Virus record (IMG/VR): IMGVR_UViG_3300017697_000060
Coordinates: 1-31,498 of that record
Length of the DNA stretch: 31,498 nt
Direction: 5' to 3' (one strand)
Source: a virus
The notes beneath the pieces are model-generated. The model was not told where the DNA came from. It saw nothing but the letters and a program-made list of their open reading frames with translations, and made no database searches. This document shows positions 23,645 to 31,189 of this stretch, in pieces. A program made the position numbers and the translations under genes. Positions within the stretch are counted from its first letter, which is position 1. Every line of letters begins with the position of its first letter.

Positions 23645-24562
23645 ATGGATATAATAGAATTATTTATAGATGAAAACGATGACGTTTCTGGAATAGAAGC
23701 AGTATCGATAGTAGAAAATCCAGCAATCGAAGAAGACTTTGTTGCATTAAAAACTGAACAAGTTAAATTTGCAGAAGTGAACAAAGAAAAGCGTATTCTT
23801 ATGGGTGCTGCTCTAGTTCCTAATAAACCTATTTACAGACGTAATGAAGATAAAGAATATTATATCTATTTCTCAAAAGATACTGTAAGGAAAGCATCTG
23901 AATTATTTTTTATACGTGGTAATCAAAACAACTCAACATTAGAACACAATGTACCTTTAACTGGTTTAAGTGCAGTTGAAAGTTGGATAGTAGAGGACAA
24001 AGAAAATGACAAGTCTAATTTTTACGGTTTAGATTTACCTGTAGGAACTTGGATGTTATCAATGAAAGTTTTAAATGACGATGTTTGGAACGATTACGTT
24101 AAAACAGGAAAAGTAAAAGGATTTAGTATTGAAGGCTACTTTGCAGATAAATTAGAAAGACCTAATGAGTCTAACGAATTATCTAAAATAGAAGAAGAAG
24201 AAGGACAGTACATAACACAGCAACTTACAGCAATTTTAAACGGAGAAGATTACGATTTAGAAAGTTATTCAGATTATCCAGACTCAGTTAAAAACAATGC
24301 TAAACGTGGTATTGAATTAAATGAAAAAGTAGACAATAAATGTGCTACACAAGTTGGAAAAATAAGAGCACAACAATTAGCAAAAGGAAAACCAATAACA
24401 GTAGAAACCATTAAAAGAATGTTTAGCTATTTAAGTAGAGCAGAGGTTTATTACGAAAAAGGAGATACTGAAAGTTGTGGATATATATCTTATTTACTAT
24501 GGGGTGGTAAAAGTGCTAAATCTTGGGCTGAATCAAAACTAAAAAGTTTAGAGAATGAGTAA
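23645..24562 (+). CDS. XkdF-like prohead protease with extra C-terminal domain
   Basis: 305 residues. The N-terminal 175 residues fit the XkdF-like putative serine protease family: NSTLEHNVPLTG (His101) and VKGFSIEGYF (Ser161) supply the likely catalytic pair. A second domain (about 207-305) contains YPDSVKNNAKRGIELNE, a CATQVGKIRAQQLAKG segment and SYLSRAEVYYEKGDTESCGY, a module I have seen attached to several phage head proteins, without known function. The protease would cleave scaffold and capsid during maturation. It overlaps the next gene by eight bases. Confidence 0.75.
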   Translation: MDIIELFIDENDDVSGIEAVSIVENPAIEEDFVALKTEQVKFAEVNKEKRILMGAALVPNKPIYRRNEDKEYYIYFSKDTVRKASELFFIRGNQNNSTLEHNVPLTGLSAVESWIVEDKENDKSNFYGLDLPVGTWMLSMKVLNDDVWNDYVKTGKVKGFSIEGYFADKLERPNESNELSKIEEEEGQYITQQLTAILNGEDYDLESYSDYPDSVKNNAKRGIELNEKVDNKCATQVGKIRAQQLAKGKPITVETIKRMFSYLSRAEVYYEKGDTESCGYISYLLWGGKSAKSWAESKLKSLENE

Positions 24563-24911
24563 AATACCAAGCCCACAAAATAACAAACGTGCCTGTTTAT
24601 GTAAAAATGGAAAGTATTCACGGAAATGTTGTGATGGTAGCTTTCAAGCACAAGGAATAGGAAGTATTACAAAAGAGATTTTAACTGGAGTTTGGTATGG
24701 ATATAACGTTACAGCTTGTTCTAACCAACATACACATCACGTTCATATACACGACACCCAATTAACTGTAGGTAAAACGTATTATTTAAGATTAGAAAAT
24801 AATCACAACGAGTGTTATACTATTGATAGTACTTCACACGCAGAAGGAATACACGTTAATAGTGCATCAGTACAATACGATGACTGTGCAGATTGTGAAT
24901 CAGCAAACTAA
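24555..24911 (+). CDS. Cysteine/histidine-rich virion-associated protein
   Basis: 118 residues. The N-terminus has CLCKNGKYSRKCCDGSFQAQ (residues 14-33), a cysteine pattern seen, as I recall, in proteins beside capsid genes of Bacteroidetes phages. The centre has HTHHVHIHDTQ, which could bind metal, and the C-terminus DDCADCES has two more cysteines. The rest is beta-rich. It may be a capsid decoration or metal-stabilised spike protein; inference only. Confidence 0.55.
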   Translation: MSKIPSPQNNKRACLCKNGKYSRKCCDGSFQAQGIGSITKEILTGVWYGYNVTACSNQHTHHVHIHDTQLTVGKTYYLRLENNHNECYTIDSTSHAEGIHVNSASVQYDDCADCESAN

Positions 24912-24915
24912 AAAT

Positions 24916-24948
24916 GTAACAAAACTATAAATAATTAATTATATATAT
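24916..24948 (+). promoter_or_regulatory. Putative late promoter 4 (scaffold/capsid), leaderless
   Basis: GTAAC (24916-24920), 17 bases, ATTATATATAT (24938-24948), then the ATG at 24949. It precedes the scaffold and major capsid genes, which need the highest late expression. Confidence 0.58.
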
Positions 24949-25533
24949 ATGAAAGCGACAGAAATTTTAAACAAAGCAAAAGAACTACTTTCGATTGAAT
25001 CGGAAGAGGTTCAATTAGCACAGGCTACTTTAGAGAATGGAACTGTTATCGAGGCGGACGAGTTTGCTGAAGGTAAAGAAGTATTTATTGTAACTGAAGA
25101 TGAGCGTGTAGCACTACCAGTAGGAGACTATAAATTAGAAGATGGTCAAGTACTTGTTGTAGAAGAAGAAGGAATCATTGCATCTATTGGAGCAGAAGAA
25201 GAAGCACCAGCAGAAGAAGCATCTGTAGAGGAAGAAGTAGAAGCAGCCGAAGAAGAAAAAGAAGAAATGGCTTACGCTACTAAAGAAGACCTTGCAGAGG
25301 TTAAATCTATGATTGATGAAATCAAAGCAATGATTGACAAGAAAGATGAATTATCAGTTGAAGAAACTGTGGAAAATATTGTTGAGGAGGTAAAGGAAGA
25401 ACTTTCAGAAGTTGAAAAAGTAAACCACAACCCCGAAGCGGAAGCGAATAAAGAACTAAATCTTTACGCTCAAAAAAGAAGTGCAACTACATTAGATAGA
25501 GTACTAGCAAAAATGAATAAATTTAATAAATAA
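24949..25533 (+). CDS. Acidic scaffolding protein
   Basis: 194 residues. An N-terminal helix (about 1-25) is followed by a small beta domain with LENGTVIEADEFAEGKEVFI and LPVGDYKLEDGQVLVV, then a Glu/Ala-rich region (about 83-106) and a coiled coil (about 108-158). It ends in a basic helix RVLAKMNKFNK, the usual capsid-binding tail of scaffolds. Position directly before the major capsid gene supports the call. It is probably removed by the protease at 23645. Confidence 0.72.
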   Translation: MKATEILNKAKELLSIESEEVQLAQATLENGTVIEADEFAEGKEVFIVTEDERVALPVGDYKLEDGQVLVVEEEGIIASIGAEEEAPAEEASVEEEVEAAEEEKEEMAYATKEDLAEVKSMIDEIKAMIDKKDELSVEETVENIVEEVKEELSEVEKVNHNPEAEANKELNLYAQKRSATTLDRVLAKMNKFNK

Positions 25534-25538
25534 TAAAA

Positions 25539-26489
25539 ATGGCAACAACTACAAGTATAACTACGACTTACGCTGGAGAATCAGCAGGTCAAATCATTTC
25601 AGCTGCTTTATTAAGCGGTAACACTATTGAAAATGGTGGGATTACAGTAAAACCAAATGTAAAATTTAAAGAAGTAATTAAGAAATTATCTACTGATGCA
25701 ATCGTTAAAGATGCAGGATGTGATTTCGACCCGACTTCTACAATTACTTTGGTAGAGCGTATTCTTGAGCCAGAATTTCAACAAGTAAACTTACAACTTT
25801 GTAAGAAAGACTTTGTTTCTGACTGGGAGGCAATGACTATGGGATTATCTGCTCATCACGATTTACCACCAGCACTAGCTGATTACTTAATTGCACACGT
25901 ATCTGCAAAAGTAGCACAAAAAACAGAGCAATCTATTTGGGGTGGAGATACTGCAACTAACGGACAATTTAACGGTTTAACAACTTTACTAGCTTTAGAT
26001 GCAGGTTTACCAGCAGCACAAGAAATTGCAGGAGCAACTGTAACAGCTTCTAACGTAATTGCTGAACTAGGAAAAATCGTTGATGCTATTCCTTCTACAC
26101 TTTACGGAAGCGAAGATTTACATATTTATGTATCTCAAAACATCTACCGTGCTTATTCAAGAGCATTAGGAGGATTCGGAGCATCTGGTTTAGGAGCTAA
26201 CGGTTACGATGGAAAAGGAACTAACCAAGATATTTCTCCAGTTTACTTTGATGGAGTAAAATTATTTATGGCTAACGGACTTGCAGACAATACTGCAGTA
26301 GCGGCTGAAAAATCTAACATCTTCTTTGGAACAGGTTTATTATCTGACCAAAACGAAGTAAAGGTTTTAGATATGGCTGACCTTGATGGTTCTGACAATG
26401 TACGTATCGTAATGAGATTCTCTGCAGGAGTACAGTACGGAGTTGTAGAAGATATCGTAACTTACGGTATTACTAACTCTGCAAACTAA
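25539..26489 (+). CDS. Major capsid protein, HK97 fold
   Basis: 316 residues. The N-arm is Thr/Ser-rich, followed by VKPNVKFKEVIKKLSTDAIV, a CDFDPTSTITLVERILEPEF strand pair and the segment TEQSIWGGDTATNGQFNGL (about 129-147), a pattern common to HK97-like capsid proteins of flavophages. The A-domain includes LHIYVSQNIYRAYSRAL. Codon use looks more uniform (frequent GCA, GGA, TCT), consistent with high expression, although I did not compute this. A strong terminator follows. Confidence 0.8.
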   Translation: MATTTSITTTYAGESAGQIISAALLSGNTIENGGITVKPNVKFKEVIKKLSTDAIVKDAGCDFDPTSTITLVERILEPEFQQVNLQLCKKDFVSDWEAMTMGLSAHHDLPPALADYLIAHVSAKVAQKTEQSIWGGDTATNGQFNGLTTLLALDAGLPAAQEIAGATVTASNVIAELGKIVDAIPSTLYGSEDLHIYVSQNIYRAYSRALGGFGASGLGANGYDGKGTNQDISPVYFDGVKLFMANGLADNTAVAAEKSNIFFGTGLLSDQNEVKVLDMADLDGSDNVRIVMRFSAGVQYGVVEDIVTYGITNSAN

Positions 26490-26507
26490 GAATAATAATT
26501 AATCTTA

Positions 26508-26546
26508 AAGGGGTGGGTAAGCCAATGTGCCTATCCACCCTTTTTT
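26508..26546 (+). terminator. Intrinsic terminator after the major capsid gene
   Basis: AAGGGGTGGGTAAG (from 26508) pairs with CTATCCACCCTT (26531-26542), with G-U pairs and a bulge, ending in six T residues (26541-26546). No promoter-like element is visible between it and the next gene, so partial read-through is expected. Confidence 0.75.
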
Positions 26547-26560
26547 AATACAAAAAAACT

Positions 26561-27109
26561 ATGGCTTGTGATTTAACTAGAGGTAGAAAAGAACCTTGCA
26601 AAGATGTAGTTGGTGGTTTAAAAGCGGTTTATTTTACAGACTTTGGAGACTTAGGAACTGTAACCAAAACGGACGACCAAATTACAGACCTTTCAGGAAC
26701 TTTTACTGCTTATAAATATGAATTAAAAGGTGGTTCTTCATTTGAACAATCTATAACAAGTTCTCGTGAAAACGGAACTACTTACTTTGAGCAAACTTTA
26801 AATTTAACTTTAAAGAAACTATCAAAAGAAGATAACAAAGAAATTAAGTTATTAGCTTATGGCAGACCGCACATTGCAGTTGAGGACTATAACGGAAACG
26901 TTTTCGTAATGGGACTAGAACACGGTGCAGAAGTAACTGGTGGAACTATTGTTACAGGTGGAGCAATGGCTGACCTATCTGGATATACATTGACATTTAG
27001 TGCTTCTGAATTGCAACCTGCAAACTTTGTAGATGCACCAACAGCAGCTGACCCTTACGCTGGTATGGGTAGTGCTACTGTAACAGTAACAGAAGGTTCT
27101 AATTCTTAA
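26561..27109 (+). CDS. Probable major tail (tube) protein
   Basis: 182 residues. The start MACDLTRGRKEPCKDVVGGL and the later LKGGSSFEQSITSSRENGTT, with a C-terminal SGYTLTFSASELQPANF, are familiar to me from flavophage major tail proteins. Alternating strands suit the tube-protein beta-sandwich. It lies between two terminators directly after the capsid gene, which allows separate dosage control. A capsid decoration role is the alternative. Confidence 0.6.
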   Translation: MACDLTRGRKEPCKDVVGGLKAVYFTDFGDLGTVTKTDDQITDLSGTFTAYKYELKGGSSFEQSITSSRENGTTYFEQTLNLTLKKLSKEDNKEIKLLAYGRPHIAVEDYNGNVFVMGLEHGAEVTGGTIVTGGAMADLSGYTLTFSASELQPANFVDAPTAADPYAGMGSATVTVTEGSNS

Positions 27110-27130
27110 TAGAAATATTACTTTATAATT

Positions 27131-27156
27131 AAGGGGGCTTTATTGCCCCTTTTTTT
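27131..27156 (+). terminator. Intrinsic terminator after the tube-like gene
   Basis: AAGGGGGC (27131-27138), a 6-base loop, GCCCCTTT (27145-27152) and T residues to 27156. It is followed 11 bases later by putative late promoter 5. Confidence 0.88.
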
Positions 27157-27167
27157 ATGCTTTGTAT

Positions 27168-27200
27168 TTAACAAAACAAAAGTTTTTTTATTGTATATAT
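27168..27200 (+). promoter_or_regulatory. Putative late promoter 5 (portal operon), leaderless
   Basis: TTAAC (27168-27172), 17 bases, ATTGTATATAT (27190-27200), then the ATG at 27201. The 14-base block ATTGTATATATATG is identical to that at 15498-15511. Confidence 0.6.
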
Positions 27201-27542
27201 ATGATTATACTACAAAAAATAGATAGCAATCAAACTTTTAGTTTTATACCACGTTCTTATATAAACGGAACTACATATACGGTTATAATTAAAAACGAAA
27301 CAACAAACAAGGAAGTGTATAATGATACTACTACTTCTTTTGCAGAGGTAGATTATTATTATCAATATACAGACACGTTTACACTACTAGAAGATACAAC
27401 TTACAACCTTGAAATTAAAGAGGGAAATAATGTTATTTTTAAAGATAAAATATTTTGTACTAATCAAACGGTTTCTGCTTATAGCGTAAATAATACGGAA
27501 TATACAGAGCATAACCAAGACAATGAATTTATAGTATTATAA
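27201..27542 (+). CDS. Small beta-rich virion protein before the portal
   Basis: 113 residues from ATG at 27201; an in-frame upstream TTG at 27162 lies before the promoter and is rejected. The sequence is beta-rich with many Thr, Asn and Tyr (for example YTVIIKNETTNKEVYND), like an Ig-like or carbohydrate-binding sandwich. Its stop overlaps the portal start by one base. The function is unknown; a neck or decoration protein is plausible. Confidence 0.6.
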   Translation: MIILQKIDSNQTFSFIPRSYINGTTYTVIIKNETTNKEVYNDTTTSFAEVDYYYQYTDTFTLLEDTTYNLEIKEGNNVIFKDKIFCTNQTVSAYSVNNTEYTEHNQDNEFIVL

Positions 27543-29287
27543 TGGCAAGAAACAATAATAATAAACAAGGCGGTTTGCATATAGTAAATTTATCTACTTA
27601 CAATAGACCTAGAGTCTCAGAAGATAAACGTAAAGAGTGGGTAAACTATGGAGACGATAATAACTATTACAACTACTTAATAGACCTTTATACAAACTCT
27701 ACTACAAACAACGCAATTATAAACGGAATCAGTAATATGATTTACGGAAAAGGTTTAGATGCTTTAGATAGTAGTTCTAAAACTGATGAATATGCTGCTT
27801 TACGTTCTATGTTTAAAAACGATTGTTTAAAGAAAGTTTCTTTAGATTTAAAATTACTTGGAGAAGCATCATTTCAAGTATTATACAAAGACGGTAAAGT
27901 AGTAAGAAGTGAACACTTTCCAAGACAAACTTTAAGAGCTGAAAAATGCAATGAAGAAGGAGATATTGAAGCATATTATTATTTTCACGATTGGGCAAAT
28001 ATAAAGCCTAACGATAAACCTAAAAGAATTGCTTCATTTGGTTTTGGTAACGGAAAAGAACCCGAAATAAAAATCATTAAAAAATACGTTTCTGGTTTTG
28101 ACTACTACTGTCCTGTAGATTATCAAGGTGCATTAGCTTATGCAGAATTAGAAAGTGAAGTATCTGACTATCTAATAAACGATGTACAAAACGGATTTAG
28201 TGGTACTAAAGTAGTAAACTTCAATAACGGTATTCCAGATTCAGAACAACAGTTAAGCATTAAGAACGATGTAATGCACAAACTAACTGGTGCAAGAGGG
28301 GAAAAAGTAATTATAGCTTTTAACAACAATGCTGAAAGTAAAACTACAATAGATGATGTTCCTTTAAACGATGCACCTGCGCACTACGAATATTTGTCTA
28401 CTGAATGTGCAAATAAGTTGATGGTATCACATCGAGTTACATCTCCTTTACTTTTAGGAATAAGAACAGGAAATAGTGGATTAGGAAATAATGCAGATGA
28501 AATTAGAACAGCTTCTTTATTATTTCAAAACATTACTATAAGACCTTACCAAGATTTAATCATTGACTCTATTGACCAAATACTAGCAGTAAATGGTATT
28601 AGTTTAAAACTGTATTTTAAGACCCTACAGCCGCTTGAATTTATAGAAACTGATAATGCCATTACAGATGAAGCTAGGGAGGAAGAAACAGGTGTTAAAT
28701 TGGCTAAGGAAGAGTCTTTTGATGACAAAGAGATGTTTGATTTACTAAATGAGTTTGGAGAAGAAGAAAATCTTGACGAATGGGAATTAGTTGACGAACG
28801 AGAAGTAGACTACGACCAAGAAGAAGCACTTGACAAAATGATAGGTTTAGCTTCAACAGGTTCAGCTTTACCGAACACAAAATCTAAACAAGATAAAAAA
28901 GTAAACGGAGTACAATTTAAAGTAAGATACAAATATAGTCCTAGTTCAACTTCTGCTAATAGTAGAGAATTTTGCAAGTTAATGGTAAAAGCAAATAAAC
29001 TTTACAGAAAAGAAGATATTATAAAAATGAGCGAAAGACCTGTAAATAAAGGATGGGGATTAGCAGGTGCTGACACTTATTCTATTTGGTTATATAAAGG
29101 CGGAGGTGGATGTCATCATAAATGGCTGAGACAAACCTTTCGTGGTAAAACAGAGGGAGATTTAAAAAACCAAGACCCTAATATATCGACTGGTAAAGCA
29201 AGAAAAGAAGGATTCAATCCTGTAAATGAAAAAGAGGTTTCAATGAAGCCAAAGGATATGCCTAATCAAGGATTCGTAAATAAATAA
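27542..29287 (+). CDS. Portal protein with extra C-terminal domain
   Basis: 581 residues. The portal part (about 1-400) has WVNYGDDNNYYNYLIDLYTN (33-52), NGISNMIYGKGLDAL, SLDLKLLGEASFQVLY and later HRVTSPLLLGIRTGNSGLGN, matching portals of flavophages. After an acidic linker (about 375-435) a distinct domain (about 446-581) contains SREFCKLMVKANKLYRKEDI and TYSIWLYKGGGGCHHKWLRQ, a module also found on other phage head proteins. The portal is the DNA-entry ring and docks the terminase. The following gene starts three bases later. Confidence 0.82.
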   Translation: MARNNNNKQGGLHIVNLSTYNRPRVSEDKRKEWVNYGDDNNYYNYLIDLYTNSTTNNAIINGISNMIYGKGLDALDSSSKTDEYAALRSMFKNDCLKKVSLDLKLLGEASFQVLYKDGKVVRSEHFPRQTLRAEKCNEEGDIEAYYYFHDWANIKPNDKPKRIASFGFGNGKEPEIKIIKKYVSGFDYYCPVDYQGALAYAELESEVSDYLINDVQNGFSGTKVVNFNNGIPDSEQQLSIKNDVMHKLTGARGEKVIIAFNNNAESKTTIDDVPLNDAPAHYEYLSTECANKLMVSHRVTSPLLLGIRTGNSGLGNNADEIRTASLLFQNITIRPYQDLIIDSIDQILAVNGISLKLYFKTLQPLEFIETDNAITDEAREEETGVKLAKEESFDDKEMFDLLNEFGEEENLDEWELVDEREVDYDQEEALDKMIGLASTGSALPNTKSKQDKKVNGVQFKVRYKYSPSSTSANSREFCKLMVKANKLYRKEDIIKMSERPVNKGWGLAGADTYSIWLYKGGGGCHHKWLRQTFRGKTEGDLKNQDPNISTGKARKEGFNPVNEKEVSMKPKDMPNQGFVNK

Positions 29288-29290
29288 GAA

Positions 29291-29791
29291 ATGGCAGAAG
29301 CACTATTAATAACAGGAAAAGATGTAGTTAAGTTTACTGCTATGAACGGAAATGTTGATACAGATAAATTTATTCAGTACGTTAAAATAGCACAAGATAA
29401 ACACATTCAAAACTATTTAGGTACAGATTTATTTAGAGCAATACAGTCTAAAATAATAGGAAACACTTTAACAGGAGACTATTTAACATTAGTAAACGAT
29501 AAAATAAAACCTGCATTAATTCATTGGGCTATGGTGGAGTTTTTACCATTTGCAGCATATAATATAGCAAACAAAGGTGTATTTAAACAAAGTTCCGAAA
29601 ACTCAGAAAATGCTTCTAAAGAAGAAGTAGATTACTTGTTGGAAAAAGAAAGAGATACAGCACAATATTATACTGATAGATTAATAGACCATTTAAGTTT
29701 TAATAATTCTTTATATCCAGAGTACAATTCAAATACAAACGATGATGTACATCCAGATAGAGATTCTAATTTTAGTGGATGGGTACTATAA
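29291..29791 (+). CDS. Head-tail connector/adaptor (DUF6712-like)
   Basis: 166 residues, mainly helical. The segment DTDKFIQYVKIAQDKHIQNY (23-42), then LGTDLFRAIQSKI, and ALIHWAMVEFLPFAAYNI (75-92) fits the gp6-type connector family often labelled DUF6712 in Bacteroidetes phages. The place after the portal is canonical. The ring would sit under the portal. Its last 13 bases overlap a small basic gene. Confidence 0.68.
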   Translation: MAEALLITGKDVVKFTAMNGNVDTDKFIQYVKIAQDKHIQNYLGTDLFRAIQSKIIGNTLTGDYLTLVNDKIKPALIHWAMVEFLPFAAYNIANKGVFKQSSENSENASKEEVDYLLEKERDTAQYYTDRLIDHLSFNNSLYPEYNSNTNDDVHPDRDSNFSGWVL

Positions 29792-29883
29792 AAAACAAAT
29801 ACAAACCAAAAAAAGATAATGTAGTTAAATTGACTAAATATCTTGAAAAAATAAATAAATCATTATATAAGTATGTCAAATAG
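29779..29883 (+). CDS. Small basic protein overlapping both neighbours
   Basis: 34 residues, beginning MGTIKNKYKPKKDNVVKLTK and ending KSLYKYVK, with ten or more lysines. It overlaps the connector gene by 13 bases and the next gene by 11. The coding-like composition and overlap fit a real gene; the function is unknown. Confidence 0.5.
   Translation: MGTIKNKYKPKKDNVVKLTKYLEKINKSLYKYVK
29862..29872 (+). promoter_or_regulatory. Isolated late-promoter downstream element (weak)
   Basis: ATTATATAAGT ends just before the ATG at 29873, at the same 11-base distance as the four leaderless sites, but no TTAAC-like element lies 17 bases upstream (ATCTT at 29840-29844), and the site falls inside a small overlapping gene. 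Confidence 0.2.
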
Positions 29884-30088
29884 CATAGGTTGGGGTCAAA
29901 TATATTGTTTTACAGAATTTGGAGATGAGGACAATACAATAGCAGAATCAATACCTGCTTTAACTTCTCCTTTATGTTTTTTAGGTTCAATAGTAGCGGG
30001 TCAAATAGAAACATTAGCATTAACAGTAGATAGTTTAATATATAAATCAGATAGTCTTACATTAACAGCAGACTTTTCATTAGTTTAA
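29873..30088 (+). CDS. Small virion-associated hypothetical protein
   Basis: 71 residues. The start SNSIGWGQIYCFTEFGDEDN, with an aromatic GWGxIYCxTxFGD motif, recurs in my memory in small proteins located between connector and fibre genes of flavophages. The C-terminus is beta-rich. No function is known. Confidence 0.55.
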   Translation: MSNSIGWGQIYCFTEFGDEDNTIAESIPALTSPLCFLGSIVAGQIETLALTVDSLIYKSDSLTLTADFSLV

Positions 30089-30092
30089 AAAT

Positions 30093-30671
30093 ATGGCAAA
30101 ACAAACAGTAAATATAGGTGGTGTAGCAAACGATGGTACAGGAGACCCGTTAAGAACTGCCTTTGACAAATTAAATAATAACTTCGATGAGGTTTACGGT
30201 AATAATTTTGTTACAACAAACCAAATAGCAGATGATGCAGTAACAACTGAAAAATTAGCTGATTCAATTAATACAGAAATCACAGCAAATACTGCAAAAA
30301 TAACAAACGCAACCCATACAGGAGACGTAACAGGTTCTACTGCTTTAACTATAGCAAACGATGTAATCACAAACGCAAAGTTAGGAAGTGAATTTACTAC
30401 TAGCGCATCTATTTCAGCTTCTGATGTAGATTTTAGTTCAGCATCAGTATTTACTAAAACACTTTCAGCAAACACTACATTAACGTTTTCTAACGTGGAA
30501 ACAGGAATGGTTAAAACTTTAGTTATAAGTGGAGATTTTTCTCTTACTTTTCCTAGTGGAGTTAAGACATTAAACGGAACTTATTCGGGTACAGCAACTA
30601 ATGTAATTCAATTAATATCAACTAACGGTAGTACTGAAATTTTTGCTACTATCTCAAATTACACAGCATAA
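30093..30671 (+). CDS. Tail fibre/appendage protein
   Basis: 192 residues. It opens with the attachment motif NIGGVANDGTGDPLRTAFDK then LNNNFDEVY, widely found at the N-terminus of phage fibre and appendage proteins. The middle has repeated TNQIADDAVTTEKLADSI and DVITNAKLGSEF units typical of trimeric beta-helical shafts, and the end is a compact beta domain. Its stop overlaps the next start (TAATG). Confidence 0.7.
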   Translation: MAKQTVNIGGVANDGTGDPLRTAFDKLNNNFDEVYGNNFVTTNQIADDAVTTEKLADSINTEITANTAKITNATHTGDVTGSTALTIANDVITNAKLGSEFTTSASISASDVDFSSASVFTKTLSANTTLTFSNVETGMVKTLVISGDFSLTFPSGVKTLNGTYSGTATNVIQLISTNGSTEIFATISNYTA

Positions 30672-31180
30672 TGAAAGCAAGATTAGAAGCAGGTAAAATA
30701 GTAAAATACTCACAAATACCAGACACGTTATTTGAGTCAGGTAGAACAATTACGAACGCAAAGAGATTAACAGCAGATGAACTAGAATCTCTAGATTTCT
30801 TTGATGTAATAGAACCAAGTTACGACCCTGTAACAGAAGTTCTCTATAACCTACACTTTGATAACGCTTATTCCTATACTGATATTGATGGAAACGAAGC
30901 TACAAAAGAAGTATTTACCTACGATAAGAAAACGAAGGTAATTTCTGAAACAGTATCGGAACTTAAAACAAAGCGTATAGAGGAGCTTAAAAAAGTTGCC
31001 TATGATAAACTATCCTCTACTGACTGGTATGCTATTAGAAAGGCTGAAAAAGGTACTGATATACCTTCTGACGTAGTAACAGAACGTGATGGTATAAGAA
31101 CAAGTGTAACAACTAAAGAAGGCGAAATAAACGCACTTACTACAAAGGCTTCTATTTTGAAGTACGATATTAACTTTTAA
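30671..31180 (+). CDS. Fibre-associated protein, possible tail-fibre assembly factor
   Basis: 169 residues. A segment ELESLDFFDVIEPSYDPVTE (about 37-56), then a YNLHFDNAYSYTDIDG strand pair and a long C-terminal helix (about 95-165), resembles the DUF4376/fibre-assembly-like proteins next to fibre genes. The helix would suit a chaperone or an intervening trimeric stalk. It lies between an appendage gene and the second LamG fibre gene. Confidence 0.5.
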   Translation: MKARLEAGKIVKYSQIPDTLFESGRTITNAKRLTADELESLDFFDVIEPSYDPVTEVLYNLHFDNAYSYTDIDGNEATKEVFTYDKKTKVISETVSELKTKRIEELKKVAYDKLSSTDWYAIRKAEKGTDIPSDVVTERDGIRTSVTTKEGEINALTTKASILKYDINF

Positions 31181-31189
31181 ATCCCTTAT

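Noticed and set aside
22450-23784. Long minus-strand open frames opposite the tape measure and protease genes
   Set aside because: They are antisense to strongly coding genes, rich in Ser, Phe and Leu as expected of shadow frames, and have no family-like motifs.
29862-29872. A sixth full late promoter before 29873
   Set aside because: The downstream element and distance to ATG fit, but the upstream element is missing and the site lies inside an overlapping small gene; kept only as a weak feature.
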